Positions 45,233 to 54,150 of a DNA stretch of 64,000 nt are shown here, piece after piece; position 1 is the first letter of the stretch; every line of letters starts with the position of its first letter. Under the pieces are notes generated by a model. It had not been told where the DNA came from. It was given only the letters and a program-made list of their open reading frames with translations, and made no database searches. This stretch comes from Rhodospirillaceae bacterium. Lineage in GTDB: Bacteria > Pseudomonadota > Alphaproteobacteria > Dongiales > Dongiaceae. The stretch is from contig JADJQM010000001.1 in the NCBI GenBank assembly GCA_016712715.1, positions 825,001 through 889,000 on the forward strand, read 5' to 3'. The position numbers were made by a program, and so were the translations under genes.

Positions 45233-46193
45233 TTTGCGCCTGCCACATCTCCGCCAGGGTCGGGCCGGCGCGACGACGCAGCAGCTCGACCAGCCCCAAA
45301 CGCGACATGTTGCCGACCCACTCGATCGCCGGATCTACGCCGACAGCCTGCCGCAGGGCTTCCAGAACCTGCTCGCGCTTGTTGCGGTTTTCAAGGTCGA
45401 TGAAGTCGATGACGATGATGCCACCGAGATTGCGCAAGGCGAGCTGTCGCGGAATCTCGCGTGCCGCTTCGAGATTGACCGAGAGCGCCGTGCGCTCGAG
45501 ACCTTTCTCGGCCGTGGCCGCGGCGGAATTGACATCGATCGCGGTCAGGGTGCGGACCGGCTCGAAGAGCAGCTTGCCGCCACCCGGCAGCAGCACCTCC
45601 TCATCGAGTGCCTCGGCGACACTTTCCTTGATGTCGGTGCGTGACGGCACCCATTCACGGTCGGGCAGGAAGGCGACCTTGTCCTCCATGCCGCGACGAT
45701 GCTTGCGACACCAATCCGCGACCGGCGCCACGTCGACGCGGCGATCGCAGATGATGCTGGCGACCTGTTCCGGAGCGAGGGCTTCGAGCGCCGTCTGCCA
45801 TACCGTGGGCGGCGCGATCAGCTGAGTGGGCGGCTGTTTACCCTTGGCAAGGGCGACGACGTCGATCGGCACCTTCACGCTGGTGGTCAGGCGCACGCCT
45901 TTTTCCTCGCGGCCGTCGCGGCGCACCTGGACGATCACGGCGTCGCCTTCGGTCGGTTGCGCACCCTGGCGCTTCAGCGGTAGCAGGCCCGGTTTCTCGA
46001 GGCCGATATCGACGAAGACTGCATTGAAACTTTGCTCGATCCGCAGCACGCGACCGAGATAGACGCCGCCCGCAAGGCTGCCCTGCCCAGGCTTTTCCAC
46101 GATGGCCTGGATCAGGCGACCGCCCGACCAGCGATAGAATTCGGTGCGCTCGGGATGGAGGCTGAGGAAGATCTGTTCGCGCATCTCGCTCAT
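45225..46193 (-). CDS. rng: Ribonuclease E/G family protein, short form
   Basis: A 322-residue RNase G-like endonuclease. An N-terminal S1-type RNA-binding part (AGGVYLGRVLRIEQSFNAVFVDIG) is followed by the catalytic DNase I-like domain with its magnesium-binding acids (LTAIDVNSAAA near residue 220 and IVIDFIDLENR near 255). It is shorter than E. coli RNase G (about 490 residues), as is common in this alphaproteobacterial group, and lacks the CPxC zinc link. The ATG at 46193 overlaps the maf stop. The upstream extension to 46334 is only maf in another frame. Confidence 0.87.
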   Translation of the reverse strand: MSEMREQIFLSLHPERTEFYRWSGGRLIQAIVEKPGQGSLAGGVYLGRVLRIEQSFNAVFVDIGLEKPGLLPLKRQGAQPTEGDAVIVQVRRDGREEKGVRLTTSVKVPIDVVALAKGKQPPTQLIAPPTVWQTALEALAPEQVASIICDRRVDVAPVADWCRKHRRGMEDKVAFLPDREWVPSRTDIKESVAEALDEEVLLPGGGKLLFEPVRTLTAIDVNSAAATAEKGLERTALSVNLEAAREIPRQLALRNLGGIIVIDFIDLENRNKREQVLEALRQAVGVDPAIEWVGNMSRLGLVELLRRRAGPTLAEMWQAQNG

Positions 46194-46813
46194 GACCTGA
46201 ACCCAACGCCGGTCAGCATGGCATAGGCATCGCTGAGACTGAGGCCGACCACATTGCTGTAGGAGCCCGCGACCCTCGGAATGAATGCCGCCGCTGCGCC
46301 TTGAATGGCGTAGCCGCCGGCCTTGCCGTGCCATTCACCGCCGGCGAGATAGTGCTCGATCTCGCTCTCTTCCAAGCGCTTGAAGATGACGTCGGTCGAC
46401 ACCACGCGGATCGCCCGGCGCCCATCGGCCGCAGCAATGGCGATGCCGCCCACCACCTTGTGGCGCCGCCCGGACAGCAGTTCGAGGCATTTGCGCGCCG
46501 TGGCAACATCTTCCGCCTTCGGCAGGATACGGCGGCCAAGCGCCACCACCGTGTCGGCCGCCAACACAAAGGCACCGGGGTGCCGTGTAGCGACCACCGC
46601 GAGTTTGTCCCCGGCGATGCGCCTGGCATAGGCAGCCGGCAGTTCATGGGGCTGCGCAGTCTCATCGACATGCGGCGCATCGACCGCGTCCGGCCGCAGG
46701 CCAATCTGCGCCAGCAGATCGAGGCGCCGCGGCGAGGCGGAGGCCAGGATGAAAGGCGCACGGGCGCCGGAACTGGTCAAAACACAATCCTTCGTGAAAT
46801 TCGGGCGGATCAT
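46190..46813 (-). CDS. maf: Maf-family nucleotide pyrophosphatase
   Basis: A protein of about 207 residues that hydrolyses non-canonical or modified nucleoside triphosphates. The N-terminal signature is LASASPRRLDLLAQIG. DTVVALG and the lysine-containing KAGGYAIQG follow, and the C-terminal VAGSYSNVVGLSL is standard. The start is uncertain: I took the ATG at 46813, though a start near 46780 would be closer to the conserved region. It overlaps the RNase gene by four bases. Infrequently used alternative starts do not change the domain. Confidence 0.88.
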   Translation of the reverse strand: MIRPNFTKDCVLTSSGARAPFILASASPRRLDLLAQIGLRPDAVDAPHVDETAQPHELPAAYARRIAGDKLAVVATRHPGAFVLAADTVVALGRRILPKAEDVATARKCLELLSGRRHKVVGGIAIAAADGRRAIRVVSTDVIFKRLEESEIEHYLAGGEWHGKAGGYAIQGAAAAFIPRVAGSYSNVVGLSLSDAYAMLTGVGFRS

Positions 46814-46892
46814 ACTGAAATCGGGCCAAAGCTCAATTGCAGTCCACACCTCCGCTAACTCTTTCGCACATATCGATAAATCGGATCAGCAA

Positions 46893-47339
46893 CTAGATCT
46901 GCGGTGCGCCTTGCATGGGGAAGCGGTCGCGGATGCGCTTCATCAGACCGTCGCGCACGGTGCGGTAGGCCTCCAAGCGGTCTTCACGGCTGCCTTCGAC
47001 GATGGTCGGATCCATGGTGTTCCAGAACTCGACGTCGCAGGCCATAGTGCGGGTCGTGTCGACCGCCTTGTGCTGTGCCTCCGGTGAGAGCGAGATGATG
47101 AGATCGAAGGAATCGTCTTCGAGATCATCAAAGGTCTTCGGGCGGTGCTTCGTCACGTCGATGCCGATTTCATCCATCACTGCGACCACGAAACCGTCAA
47201 CCTCCTGCGCGCGAACACCCACGGAATCGACGAACACGCGCGTCCCATGCAGGTACTTCATGATGGCTTCCGCCATAGGAGAGCGCACGGAATTGTAGGT
47301 GCAACAGAAGAGCACGCTGCCGGGGAGGCCCTGCGGCAT
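46893..47339 (-). CDS. Low-molecular-weight protein phosphatase/arsenate-reductase-like protein
   Basis: A 148-residue protein of the LMW phosphatase fold. The P-loop reads FCCTYNSVRSPMAEA, with the nucleophilic Cys and Arg of the CX5R pattern. The catalytic Asp is likely in the NTMDPTI region near residue 110. Alphaproteobacteria keep this gene between the UPF0262 gene and maf; its substrate is not known. It starts six bases after the UPF0262 stop. Confidence 0.85.
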   Translation of the reverse strand: MPQGLPGSVLFCCTYNSVRSPMAEAIMKYLHGTRVFVDSVGVRAQEVDGFVVAVMDEIGIDVTKHRPKTFDDLEDDSFDLIISLSPEAQHKAVDTTRTMACDVEFWNTMDPTIVEGSREDRLEAYRTVRDGLMKRIRDRFPMQGAPQI

Positions 47340-47345
47340 GCAGCC

Positions 47346-47843
47346 TCACATCTTGACGTGCAGCGCACAGATCAGCGTGAACAGCCGACGTGCGGTATTG
47401 AAATCGACCTCGACCTTGCCCACGAGTCGTTCGCGCAGGATTTCCGATCCCTCGTTGTGAAGTCCGCGCCGCCCCATATCGATGGCTTCGATCTGGGAGG
47501 GCGAGGCAGATTTGATCGCCTGGTAATAGCTTTCGCAGATGTCGAAGTATTCTTTGACGATGCGGCGAAAGGGCGAGAGCGAGAGGATGAATTTGTAGAG
47601 CGGCGCGTCAGTCGAATCCTTGATATCGAATACCAGCCGGTTTTCCTCGATCGACAAGCCAAGATGGTAAGGGCCGCAATGGTCGATGGCGGGTCTGAAT
47701 TCGTTTTCTTCCAGCAGGTCGAAGATGGCGACAGCGCGTTCCCGTTCCACCTCGGGCGAGCGTCGGGCTGTCGATTGCTCGTCGAGATCTATGCGGATCA
47801 GCCGACCGCTCGCACCCGGTGCGGACGCGTCGTCGCCGATCAT
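47346..47843 (-). CDS. UPF0262 family protein
   Basis: A 165-residue cytoplasmic protein of an uncharacterised alphaproteobacterial family. Typical stretches are RLIRIDLDE, ERAVAIFDLLEENEF, LVFDIKDSTDAPLYKFILSLSPFRRIVKEYF and DMGRRGLHNEGSEIL. It starts directly after the hisG stop with no spacing. In most relatives hisD lies between hisG and this gene; here it does not. Confidence 0.88.
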   Translation of the reverse strand: MIGDDASAPGASGRLIRIDLDEQSTARRSPEVERERAVAIFDLLEENEFRPAIDHCGPYHLGLSIEENRLVFDIKDSTDAPLYKFILSLSPFRRIVKEYFDICESYYQAIKSASPSQIEAIDMGRRGLHNEGSEILRERLVGKVEVDFNTARRLFTLICALHVKM

Positions 47844-48494
47844 TCAGGCAACTGCCAGACGCAGACGTTCAACCAAAGCGCCAATCTCGCGCGGATAGGT
47901 CTTCATCGCGGTCCGATTGACAATGAGGCGAGATGTGACATCGGCAATCCGCTCGATCTCGACCAGATTGTTCGCCTTGAGTGTGGCTCCGCTGGAGACG
48001 AGGTCGACGATGCGACGGCAGAGCCCAAGGGTGGGGGCTAGTTCCATGGCACCGGATAATTTGATGCATTCGGCCTGGACGCCACGGGCGGCAAAATGGT
48101 TCTGCGTGATGTTGGGGTATTTTGTCGCGACCCGGATATGCGACCAGCGGCTGGGATCGTCGGTCGCCGACAGGTCGGCTGGTTCCGCCACCGACAGGCG
48201 GCAATGCCCGATCCCGAGATCGACGGGCGCATAGATTTCCGGATAGTCGAATTCGAGCAGCACGTCGTTGCCGGCAACACCCAGCTGGGCCGCGCCAAAG
48301 GCCACGAAGGTCGCCACGTCAAAGCTGCGCACGCGGATGATTTCGAGTTGCGGATCGTTGGTGCGGAACCTGAGCGCACGCGAGTTCTCATCGGCGAACT
48401 CCGCTTCCGGTTCAATACCGGCCTTTTTCAGAACCGGCAGGACTTCCTTGAGAATGCGTCCCTTGGGAAGGGCCAGGACAAAGACGTCGCTCAT
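47844..48494 (-). CDS. hisG: ATP phosphoribosyltransferase, short form
   Basis: A 216-residue catalytic subunit for the first step of histidine synthesis (ATP plus PRPP). Motifs seen are LALPKGRILKE, GVAGNDVLLE and the PRPP-binding end LVSSGATLKANNLVEIE. The length marks the short form, which lacks the C-terminal regulatory domain and needs the HisZ partner; hisZ is not in the window. The ATG at 48494 overlaps the DUF2948 stop. Confidence 0.92.
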   Translation of the reverse strand: MSDVFVLALPKGRILKEVLPVLKKAGIEPEAEFADENSRALRFRTNDPQLEIIRVRSFDVATFVAFGAAQLGVAGNDVLLEFDYPEIYAPVDLGIGHCRLSVAEPADLSATDDPSRWSHIRVATKYPNITQNHFAARGVQAECIKLSGAMELAPTLGLCRRIVDLVSSGATLKANNLVEIERIADVTSRLIVNRTAMKTYPREIGALVERLRLAVA

Positions 48495-49021
48495 CCCCGC
48501 CCCTTGGCCGCAGCAGCCATGTCGCGCTCGTGGTCCGGGCGCCACTGGGTCGGCCAACCTTCGCCCATATCCTTGAGGAAAACGTTCAATTCCGAAACCG
48601 TCAACTGGATGATGCCACCGCCGGAAAAGACCAGATTGAGGTTTTGTCCGTCAATCTGCAGCGTCAAAAGCGACAGAAACTTGCCACGCTGCTTGAGATC
48701 GACGCCGCGGCTACGGACCGACGTCACCTTGTCGATGCACAGACCGCAATGGATCCGTTGTTCGGTGTCGTAGTAGTCATCGGCATCATGAAAGCTGGCA
48801 TCGTCAGTTGATGCCTTGCCCGTCACAGGTCCATGGCGGCCCGCCGGCTGGCGTTCCCATCTGAACCGATTGAGCAGCATGATGAACCGCTGCTCCCCGG
48901 CGAGGTATTGGACCTCGGAGATCGGGACCAGAGCGTCCTGCAGGCAAGCAGCAACGATTGCCAGATCCTCGGCATCCTTTGCGATCAGCCGCATGTCGGT
49001 CGCGTTGGCCGCCTTTGACAT
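48491..49021 (-). CDS. DUF2948 family protein
   Basis: A 176-residue alphaproteobacterial protein of unknown function. The pattern AKDAEDLAIVAACLQDALVP, MLLNRFRWE and LTLQIDGQNLNLVFSGGG is typical. It always sits next to murA and the his genes, and here starts three bases after murA. Its C-terminus ends in an Arg/Ala-rich tail. No catalytic motif can be named. Confidence 0.88.
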   Translation of the reverse strand: MSKAANATDMRLIAKDAEDLAIVAACLQDALVPISEVQYLAGEQRFIMLLNRFRWERQPAGRHGPVTGKASTDDASFHDADDYYDTEQRIHCGLCIDKVTSVRSRGVDLKQRGKFLSLLTLQIDGQNLNLVFSGGGIIQLTVSELNVFLKDMGEGWPTQWRPDHERDMAAAAKGRG

Positions 49022-49024
49022 CCC

Positions 49025-50308
49025 CTACTCCGCCGCCCCATCCGACAGGCGCTCGATTTCCGCGCCACATGCCGAGAGCTTGGCCGTCAGCTTTTCATAA
49101 CCACGATCCAAATGATAGACGCGGTTGAGATACGTATCACCCTCCGCCGTGAGGCCGGCCAGAACCAATGATACGCTGGCACGCAGGTCGGTGGCCATCA
49201 CCGGTGCACCAGTCAATTTCTTGACGCCGCGCACCATCGCGGATGAACCATGGACATTGATGCTGGCGCCCATTCGGGTCAATTCCGGCACATGCATGAA
49301 CCGGTTTTCAAAGATCGTCTCGGTGATCATCGAGGCACCCTCAGCCGTCGTCATCAAGGCCATCATCTGTGCCTGCAGATCAGTCGGGAAGCCGGGAAAC
49401 GGTTCGGTCATCACGTCGACGCCGTTCAGCGCGCCGTTCTGGCGCTTTACCAGCAGGCCACGCGGCGTTTCGGTGAGAGAGACTCCGGCCTGGGTCAGGG
49501 TCGAGGCCGCGGCGCCAATCAGATCGTGATGCAATCCGACGAGTTCGACTTCGCCGCCAGTGATCGCCGCCGCCATCGCATAGGTGCCGGCTTCGATCCG
49601 ATCAGCGACGACGCTGTGCGTGCAGCCATGCAGCTTGTCGACACCGCGAATCCTAAGGTGATCCGTGCCGATCCCTTCGATCTGCGCGCCCATGGCGTTG
49701 AGGCAGTTGGCAAGGTCGGCGATTTCCGGTTCGCGCGCTGCGTTGATGAGATGCGTTTCGCCCTTGGCAAGCGTCGCTGCCATCAGCAAATTCTCGGTGG
49801 CGCCGACCGACACTTTTGGGAAAGTAACTTCGCCGCCCCGGAGACCACCCGGCGCCTTTGCCAATATGTAGCCGGAATCGAGCTCGATCTCGGCACCCAT
49901 CTGCTGCAGGCCCTTGATGTGCAGATCAACCGGCCGAGTGCCGATGGCGCAGCCGCCCGGCAGTGAAACCTTGGCCTGGCCATGGCGCGCAACCAGCGGA
50001 CCCAACACCAGCACGCTCGCGCGCATCTTGCGGACGAGGTCATAGGGCGCCGTGGTTTCGGTTAGGCCTTTGGCCGAGAAGATAACGGACCGATCCTTGA
50101 GCGATTGCCGGGTAGTGACCTCAACGCCGAGATGCGTCAGCAGATTGGTCATTGTCGTGATATCGGCAAGATCCGGCACATTGTCGAGGCGCACCTCGTC
50201 ATCGGTCAGGAGGCACGTGCACATCAACGGCAATGCCGCATTCTTGGCGCCGCTGATCCTGATCTCGCCCTTGAGGGCATTGCCACCGCGAATGCGAATG
50301 CGATCCAT
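49025..50308 (-). CDS. murA: UDP-N-acetylglucosamine 1-carboxyvinyltransferase
   Basis: A 427-residue enzyme that transfers enolpyruvate from PEP to UDP-GlcNAc, the first committed step of peptidoglycan synthesis. The substrate-binding Lys is in GAKNAALP (residue 22). The active-site Cys that fosfomycin alkylates is at residue 120 in LPGGCAIG, so the enzyme should be fosfomycin-sensitive. The C-terminal SLVLAGLTAEGDTYLNRVYHLDRGYE is normal. It leads the operon murA–DUF2948–hisG–UPF0262–phosphatase. Confidence 0.96.
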   Translation of the reverse strand: MDRIRIRGGNALKGEIRISGAKNAALPLMCTCLLTDDEVRLDNVPDLADITTMTNLLTHLGVEVTTRQSLKDRSVIFSAKGLTETTAPYDLVRKMRASVLVLGPLVARHGQAKVSLPGGCAIGTRPVDLHIKGLQQMGAEIELDSGYILAKAPGGLRGGEVTFPKVSVGATENLLMAATLAKGETHLINAAREPEIADLANCLNAMGAQIEGIGTDHLRIRGVDKLHGCTHSVVADRIEAGTYAMAAAITGGEVELVGLHHDLIGAAASTLTQAGVSLTETPRGLLVKRQNGALNGVDVMTEPFPGFPTDLQAQMMALMTTAEGASMITETIFENRFMHVPELTRMGASINVHGSSAMVRGVKKLTGAPVMATDLRASVSLVLAGLTAEGDTYLNRVYHLDRGYEKLTAKLSACGAEIERLSDGAAE

Positions 50309-50327
50309 TACTAACTTTCCGATTCTG

Positions 50328-50882
50328 TCAGAGCCGCGGCAGCGTCACGCCGCGCTGGCCCATATATTTGCCGGCACGATCCTTGTACGAGACCTCGCAG
50401 GGCGAAGCCCCCTTCAGGAACAGGAACTGGCAGGCACCTTCATTGGCGTAGATCTTCGCCGGCAACGGCGTGGTGTTGGAGAATTCCAATGTGACATGGC
50501 CTTCCCATTCCGGCTCCAGCGGCGTCACGTTGACGATGATGCCGCAGCGCGCATAGGTCGATTTGCCAAGACAGATCACCAGCACATCGCGCGGCACGCG
50601 GAAGAACTCAACCGTCCTAGCCAGCGCAAAGGAATTGGGCGGAATGATGCAGACCTCGGCTTCACGGTCGACAAAGCTCTTCGGGTTGAACTGCTTGGGG
50701 TCGACCACTGCAGAATCCACATTGGTGAAGATCTTGAACTCCGGCGACACGCGCGCATCGTAGCCGTAGGAGGAGACACCATAGGAGATGACACCGTCAC
50801 GCTTCTGGCTTTCGACGAATGGCTCGATCATGCCGTGCTTTTGCGACATCTCGCGGATCCAGGTATCGGGCATAATCGACAT
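50328..50882 (-). CDS. dcd: dCTP deaminase
   Basis: A 184-residue enzyme that deaminates dCTP to dUTP for thymidylate synthesis. Conserved stretches are ISYGVSSYGYDAR, LGKSTYARCGI and the catalytic EWEGHVTLEFSN, and the C-terminal GKYMGQRGVTLPRL closes over the active site. It is on the same strand as murA, 19 bases ahead of it. An alternative ATG lies three codons in. Confidence 0.95.
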   Translation of the reverse strand: MSIMPDTWIREMSQKHGMIEPFVESQKRDGVISYGVSSYGYDARVSPEFKIFTNVDSAVVDPKQFNPKSFVDREAEVCIIPPNSFALARTVEFFRVPRDVLVICLGKSTYARCGIIVNVTPLEPEWEGHVTLEFSNTTPLPAKIYANEGACQFLFLKGASPCEVSYKDRAGKYMGQRGVTLPRL

Positions 50883-51023
50883 TTGGCGGACGGTCCCCTC
50901 GAGCCTCGATGGAGTGATTGATTATTAACGATATTGGCACCGTAACCCCTGACTCGTTACGCCAGTGCCAACCGCGCAGTTTGTATCGGAAGGCCTCCCA
51001 GGCCTCAAGGACTAGCGTGCCTG

Positions 51024-51221
51024 TCAGTCCTGGCCGGTTGGAGATTTGGCTGGGTCGGCGCGGACCCGCTGCTGGGTCTTGCGACGTTTCAGATTGGCCC
51101 GCAAGGCCTCGGCCTGGCGCCTGGCCTTGTCATCCTGCACTGGCTTGGCGGACGCTGCGGGATCAGGCCGCGCGCGCGCCGGCTTGGCCGGATCCCAGTC
51201 ATTGCCTGCACCCATATCCAT
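51024..51221 (-). CDS. Small hypothetical basic protein
   Basis: A 65-residue product beginning MDMGAGNDWDPAKPARARP, then a helical basic part (KARRQAEALRANLKRRKTQQRV). It looks like the small Ala/Arg-rich proteins often annotated near tRNA or dcd genes in alphaproteobacteria. The function is unknown. An in-frame start at 51263 would lengthen it. The protein could be an artefact of GC-rich sequence, but the helical LKRRK pattern is plausible. Confidence 0.5.
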   Translation of the reverse strand: MDMGAGNDWDPAKPARARPDPAASAKPVQDDKARRQAEALRANLKRRKTQQRVRADPAKSPTGQD

Positions 51222-51414
51222 CCACCTTCGCTGAACGGCCCCAAGACCCTGAATTAACAACATTTAATTACGACCAAATTGCGGCCGGGCCAAGGTTGTT
51301 TCGGGGGCTCCCGGCCGGGTGTTCACAACCCTTGCCATCGTAAACGCCTTCTGGCATGTTCCGCGCCGCTTCACCGGGCCTCACCCAAGCCCGCTGGTCA
51401 AAAGCTCAAAAGGC

Positions 51415-51489
51415 GCCGTCGTAGCTCAGGGGTAGAGCACGTCCTTGGTAAGGACGGGGTCGGAGGTTCGATTCCTCTCGACGGCACCA
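51415..51489 (+). tRNA. tRNA-Thr (anticodon GGU)
   Basis: A 75-base tRNA including the encoded CCA. The acceptor stem GCCGTCG pairs with CGACGGC. The anticodon arm is CGTCC–TTGGTAA–GGACG with GGT at positions 34–36. The T arm is GGAGGTTCGATTCCTCT. It lies alone between dcd and the aryl polyene cluster, a common integration point for accessory DNA. Confidence 0.96.
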
Positions 51490-51527
51490 TTTCTCCTTGA
51501 AAACACTTGGTTTTTGCTGCGAATTCG

Positions 51528-52187
51528 CTAGCCCAGCCGCAGGCTGTAAGCGTAGTGGAACAGATCCGACCGCCCAACGCTGGCCAGCGCAGTGCATTGG
51601 GTCAAAAACCCAATTTCCTCAGCCATGGCGACAAATGCCGGGGATTCGAAAGCGGACCACAGCAATATCACGCCACCAGGAGTAAGCCGTGCCGCCAAAG
51701 AGCGAAGCCCGACCGAGTCGTAGAGTTGGGCATTCTGCGGTGACACAAGGGCTTCCGGACCATTGTCCACGTCGAGTGCGATGACGTCATAGCGCGATCC
51801 AGCTTCCGCCCGCAGCAGATCGCCGATATCCGAGGCGACGATCGTCACATTGCTCGGTCGCCGTGGCAGCACGGACGCCGATATATAGCGATCGAACCAG
51901 GCAATCACAGCGGGCGAAAGCTCCGCCACGGTGATGCTGCCGTTCTCGCCGAGCACGCCCGCCGCGGCGGCCAGGGTATAGCCAAGTCCCAGACCGCCAA
52001 GCAGGATGTTCGGTGATACCTTGCCTGATACCTCCGCCGCCATCACGCCGAACGCGATCTCGGAGGTGTGACCGAGGCCGTTCATCAATTCGAGTCCATT
52101 GGCGCGAATCATGAAGACATCGTCCCGCCGGTAGAGTTCCAGCAACCCGTCAGGCACCTCGGCGCTGTCAAGAAGCTCCCAGGCCAT
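51528..52187 (-). CDS. Spermidine-synthase-like SAM-binding protein
   Basis: A 219-residue protein with the Rossmann methyltransferase/aminopropyltransferase fold. The cofactor site is ILLGGLGLGYTLAAAA, followed by ITVAELSPAVIAWF and the acidic YDVIALDVDNGPEAL. It has no obvious polyamine-binding Asp pattern, so aminopropyl transfer is doubtful. It starts 14 bases after the apeR-like ketosynthase stop, so it is probably the last gene of the aryl polyene operon. It might modify the product or may be unrelated. Confidence 0.7.
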   Translation of the reverse strand: MAWELLDSAEVPDGLLELYRRDDVFMIRANGLELMNGLGHTSEIAFGVMAAEVSGKVSPNILLGGLGLGYTLAAAAGVLGENGSITVAELSPAVIAWFDRYISASVLPRRPSNVTIVASDIGDLLRAEAGSRYDVIALDVDNGPEALVSPQNAQLYDSVGLRSLAARLTPGGVILLWSAFESPAFVAMAEEIGFLTQCTALASVGRSDLFHYAYSLRLG

Positions 52188-52201
52188 GTGTCGCCTGCTC
52201 C

Positions 52202-53425
52202 CTAAACTCTCTTGAAGATCAGCGAAGTGTTGATGCCGCCAAAGGCGAAGTTGTTTGACATCAGAAAGGCGACGTCGAGCTGCCGCCCTTCACCCATGAT
52301 GTAATCGAGTTCAGCACAGCGCGGATCGACATTGGCGAGATTGGCCGTCGGGGCAAACCATTGGTCGCGCATCATCTCGATTCCTAGCCAAGCCTCCATC
52401 GCCCCGCAGGCGCCGAGCGAATGGCCGAAATAGGATTTCAATGAGTGAATCGGCGCCCGGGCGCCGAGGATGGAATGAGTTGCCTCGGTCTCGGCAATGT
52501 CACCCCATTCCGTCGCCGTGCCATGGCCGCTCACGAAACCGATTGCCGATGGAGCCAGCCCCGCATCATCCAGCGCTTCACGCAATGCCACCTGCATGGT
52601 GGAGGCCTGCGGCTGCGTGACGTGATTGCCATCCGCATTGCAGGCGAAGCCGACGATCTCGGCATGAATACGGGCACCACGTGCCAGAGCGCGCTCTCGT
52701 TCCTCCAGGATCAGGGTAACGGCACCCTCGCCAATGACCAGGCCGTCGCGGTCGCGATCATAGGGGCGTGGCGTCGTTTCCGGCCGGTCGTTCCTGGTGC
52801 TGGTCGCATAGAGCGTGTCGAACACCGCAGACTCGGTAATGTCGAGCTCGTCGGCACCGCCGGCCACCATCACATCGGCCTTGCCCCAGCGGATCGATTC
52901 ATAGGCATAGCCGATGCCCTGGCTGCCCGATGTGCAGGCGCTGGAGGTCGGGATGACCCGGCCAGTGATTCCAAAGAACAGGCCGATGTTCACGGCGGCT
53001 GTGTGGCTCATCATCTGAATGTAGCTGGTGGCGTTGAGGGTCCGGGAGAACCCATCCTTCATCAGCTCGGCAAAGGCCATGACCGGGGCCGGACTCCCGA
53101 ATGAGGAGCCGTAGGCGATGCCGGTGCGGCCGTTGCGCAAGGCTGCATCATCCAGCATCCCGGCATCGTCGAGGGCCATCTCCGTGGCGCGCACAGCCAT
53201 CTTGGCGACCGGCCCCATGGTCCGGGTCTTCTTGCGGGGATAGCGGTCGTCAACCGAGAACCCGACGATCGGGGCAGCCAGGCGTGTGTTGATGCCTTCG
53301 AATCGCTCCCATTCCGGCATGTAGCAGATAGCGGTCTCGCCCCGGGCCATCCGCGCGCGGATTTCGTGCCAGTTATTGCCCAGGGCAGTTATCCCACCGA
53401 TGCCAGTGACGACGACGCGACGCAT
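52202..53425 (-). CDS. apeR: Beta-ketoacyl-ACP synthase, ApeR-like
   Basis: A 407-residue ketosynthase with the full active site: Cys164 in SSACTSGSQ, His301 in GHGTATEWGD, Lys330 in SLKSYF and His335 in GHSLGACG. It makes carbon–carbon bonds between acyl groups and malonyl-ACP. It is the last of the three fatty-acid-type genes after apeP- and apeQ-like genes. The ATG at 53425 overlaps the reductase stop by one base. The upstream extension to 53614 is reductase sequence in another frame. Assignment as ApeR rests on gene order. Confidence 0.85.
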   Translation of the reverse strand: MRRVVVTGIGGITALGNNWHEIRARMARGETAICYMPEWERFEGINTRLAAPIVGFSVDDRYPRKKTRTMGPVAKMAVRATEMALDDAGMLDDAALRNGRTGIAYGSSFGSPAPVMAFAELMKDGFSRTLNATSYIQMMSHTAAVNIGLFFGITGRVIPTSSACTSGSQGIGYAYESIRWGKADVMVAGGADELDITESAVFDTLYATSTRNDRPETTPRPYDRDRDGLVIGEGAVTLILEERERALARGARIHAEIVGFACNADGNHVTQPQASTMQVALREALDDAGLAPSAIGFVSGHGTATEWGDIAETEATHSILGARAPIHSLKSYFGHSLGACGAMEAWLGIEMMRDQWFAPTANLANVDPRCAELDYIMGEGRQLDVAFLMSNNFAFGGINTSLIFKRV

Positions 53426-54150
53426 CAGATCATCCCGCCATTCACGGACAACACCTGGCGCGTCACATAGCCCGCACCATCCGAACAGAGATAGGAAACC
53501 GCCGCAGCGACATCGTCCGGTTGCCCGGCACGGCGCATCGGAATCATTTTCAGCACCTCGTCCATCGGCAGGGCATCGGTCATCTGCGTCTCGATGACAC
53601 CAGGTGCCACGCAATTGACTGTGATGTTACGCTTGGCGAGCTCGATCGCCAGGGCCTTCGTGGCGCCGATGATGCCGGCTTTGGCTGCGCTGTAATTCAC
53701 CTGCCCGCGATTGCCGGCGATACCGGAGACGGAGGCAATCGTGACGATGCGGCCACCTTTGCGGGCCGAGACCATCGGCATGACCGTCGGGCGCATGACA
53801 TTGTAGAACCCACCGAGATCGGTATCGAGGACATCATCCCATTCCCGGTCAGTCATCGCCGGAAAAGCCGCGTCCCGCGCGATTCCGGCACTGAGCACGA
53901 TACCCCAATAGGGACCGTGCTCGGCCATGTCCGCCTCGAGCGTTGCCCTGGCATTGTCACGGTCACGAAGATCGAAACTCATCAACCGCCCAGCGGCGCC
54001 CTTGGCGCGAACTGTCGTCAAGGTCGCTTCGGCACCGGCTACGTCGCGGCCGTAATGCAGAACCAACGAAAATCCGTCGCCGGCAAGCTTTTCGGCAATG
54101 GCGCGCCCGATACCTTTGCTGGCGCCGGTCACTAGGATCGTCCTGGTCAT
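53425..54150 (-). CDS. apeQ: 3-ketoacyl-ACP reductase, ApeQ/FabG-like
   Basis: A 241-residue SDR enzyme that reduces 3-ketoacyl-ACP with NADPH. The cofactor loop is TGASKGIGRA and the catalytic residues are Ser140/142, Tyr153 and Lys157 (VNYSAAKAG). The NADPH preference and GVIETQM loop follow the FabG pattern. It overlaps the dehydratase by four bases. In polyene synthesis it performs the ketoreduction after each chain extension. Confidence 0.92.
   Translation of the reverse strand: MTRTILVTGASKGIGRAIAEKLAGDGFSLVLHYGRDVAGAEATLTTVRAKGAAGRLMSFDLRDRDNARATLEADMAEHGPYWGIVLSAGIARDAAFPAMTDREWDDVLDTDLGGFYNVMRPTVMPMVSARKGGRIVTIASVSGIAGNRGQVNYSAAKAGIIGATKALAIELAKRNITVNCVAPGVIETQMTDALPMDEVLKMIPMRRAGQPDDVAAAVSYLCSDGAGYVTRQVLSVNGGMI

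Noticed and set aside
50918..51343. A plus-strand frame of 141 residues upstream of tRNA-Thr
   Set aside because: Pro/Arg/Trp-rich with no recognisable domain, antisense to the more plausible small basic protein at 51024–51221.
51415..51530. tRNA-Thr as an attachment site for an integrated element
   Set aside because: No integrase, no repeat of the tRNA 3' end and no change in gene style were seen inside the window on either side.
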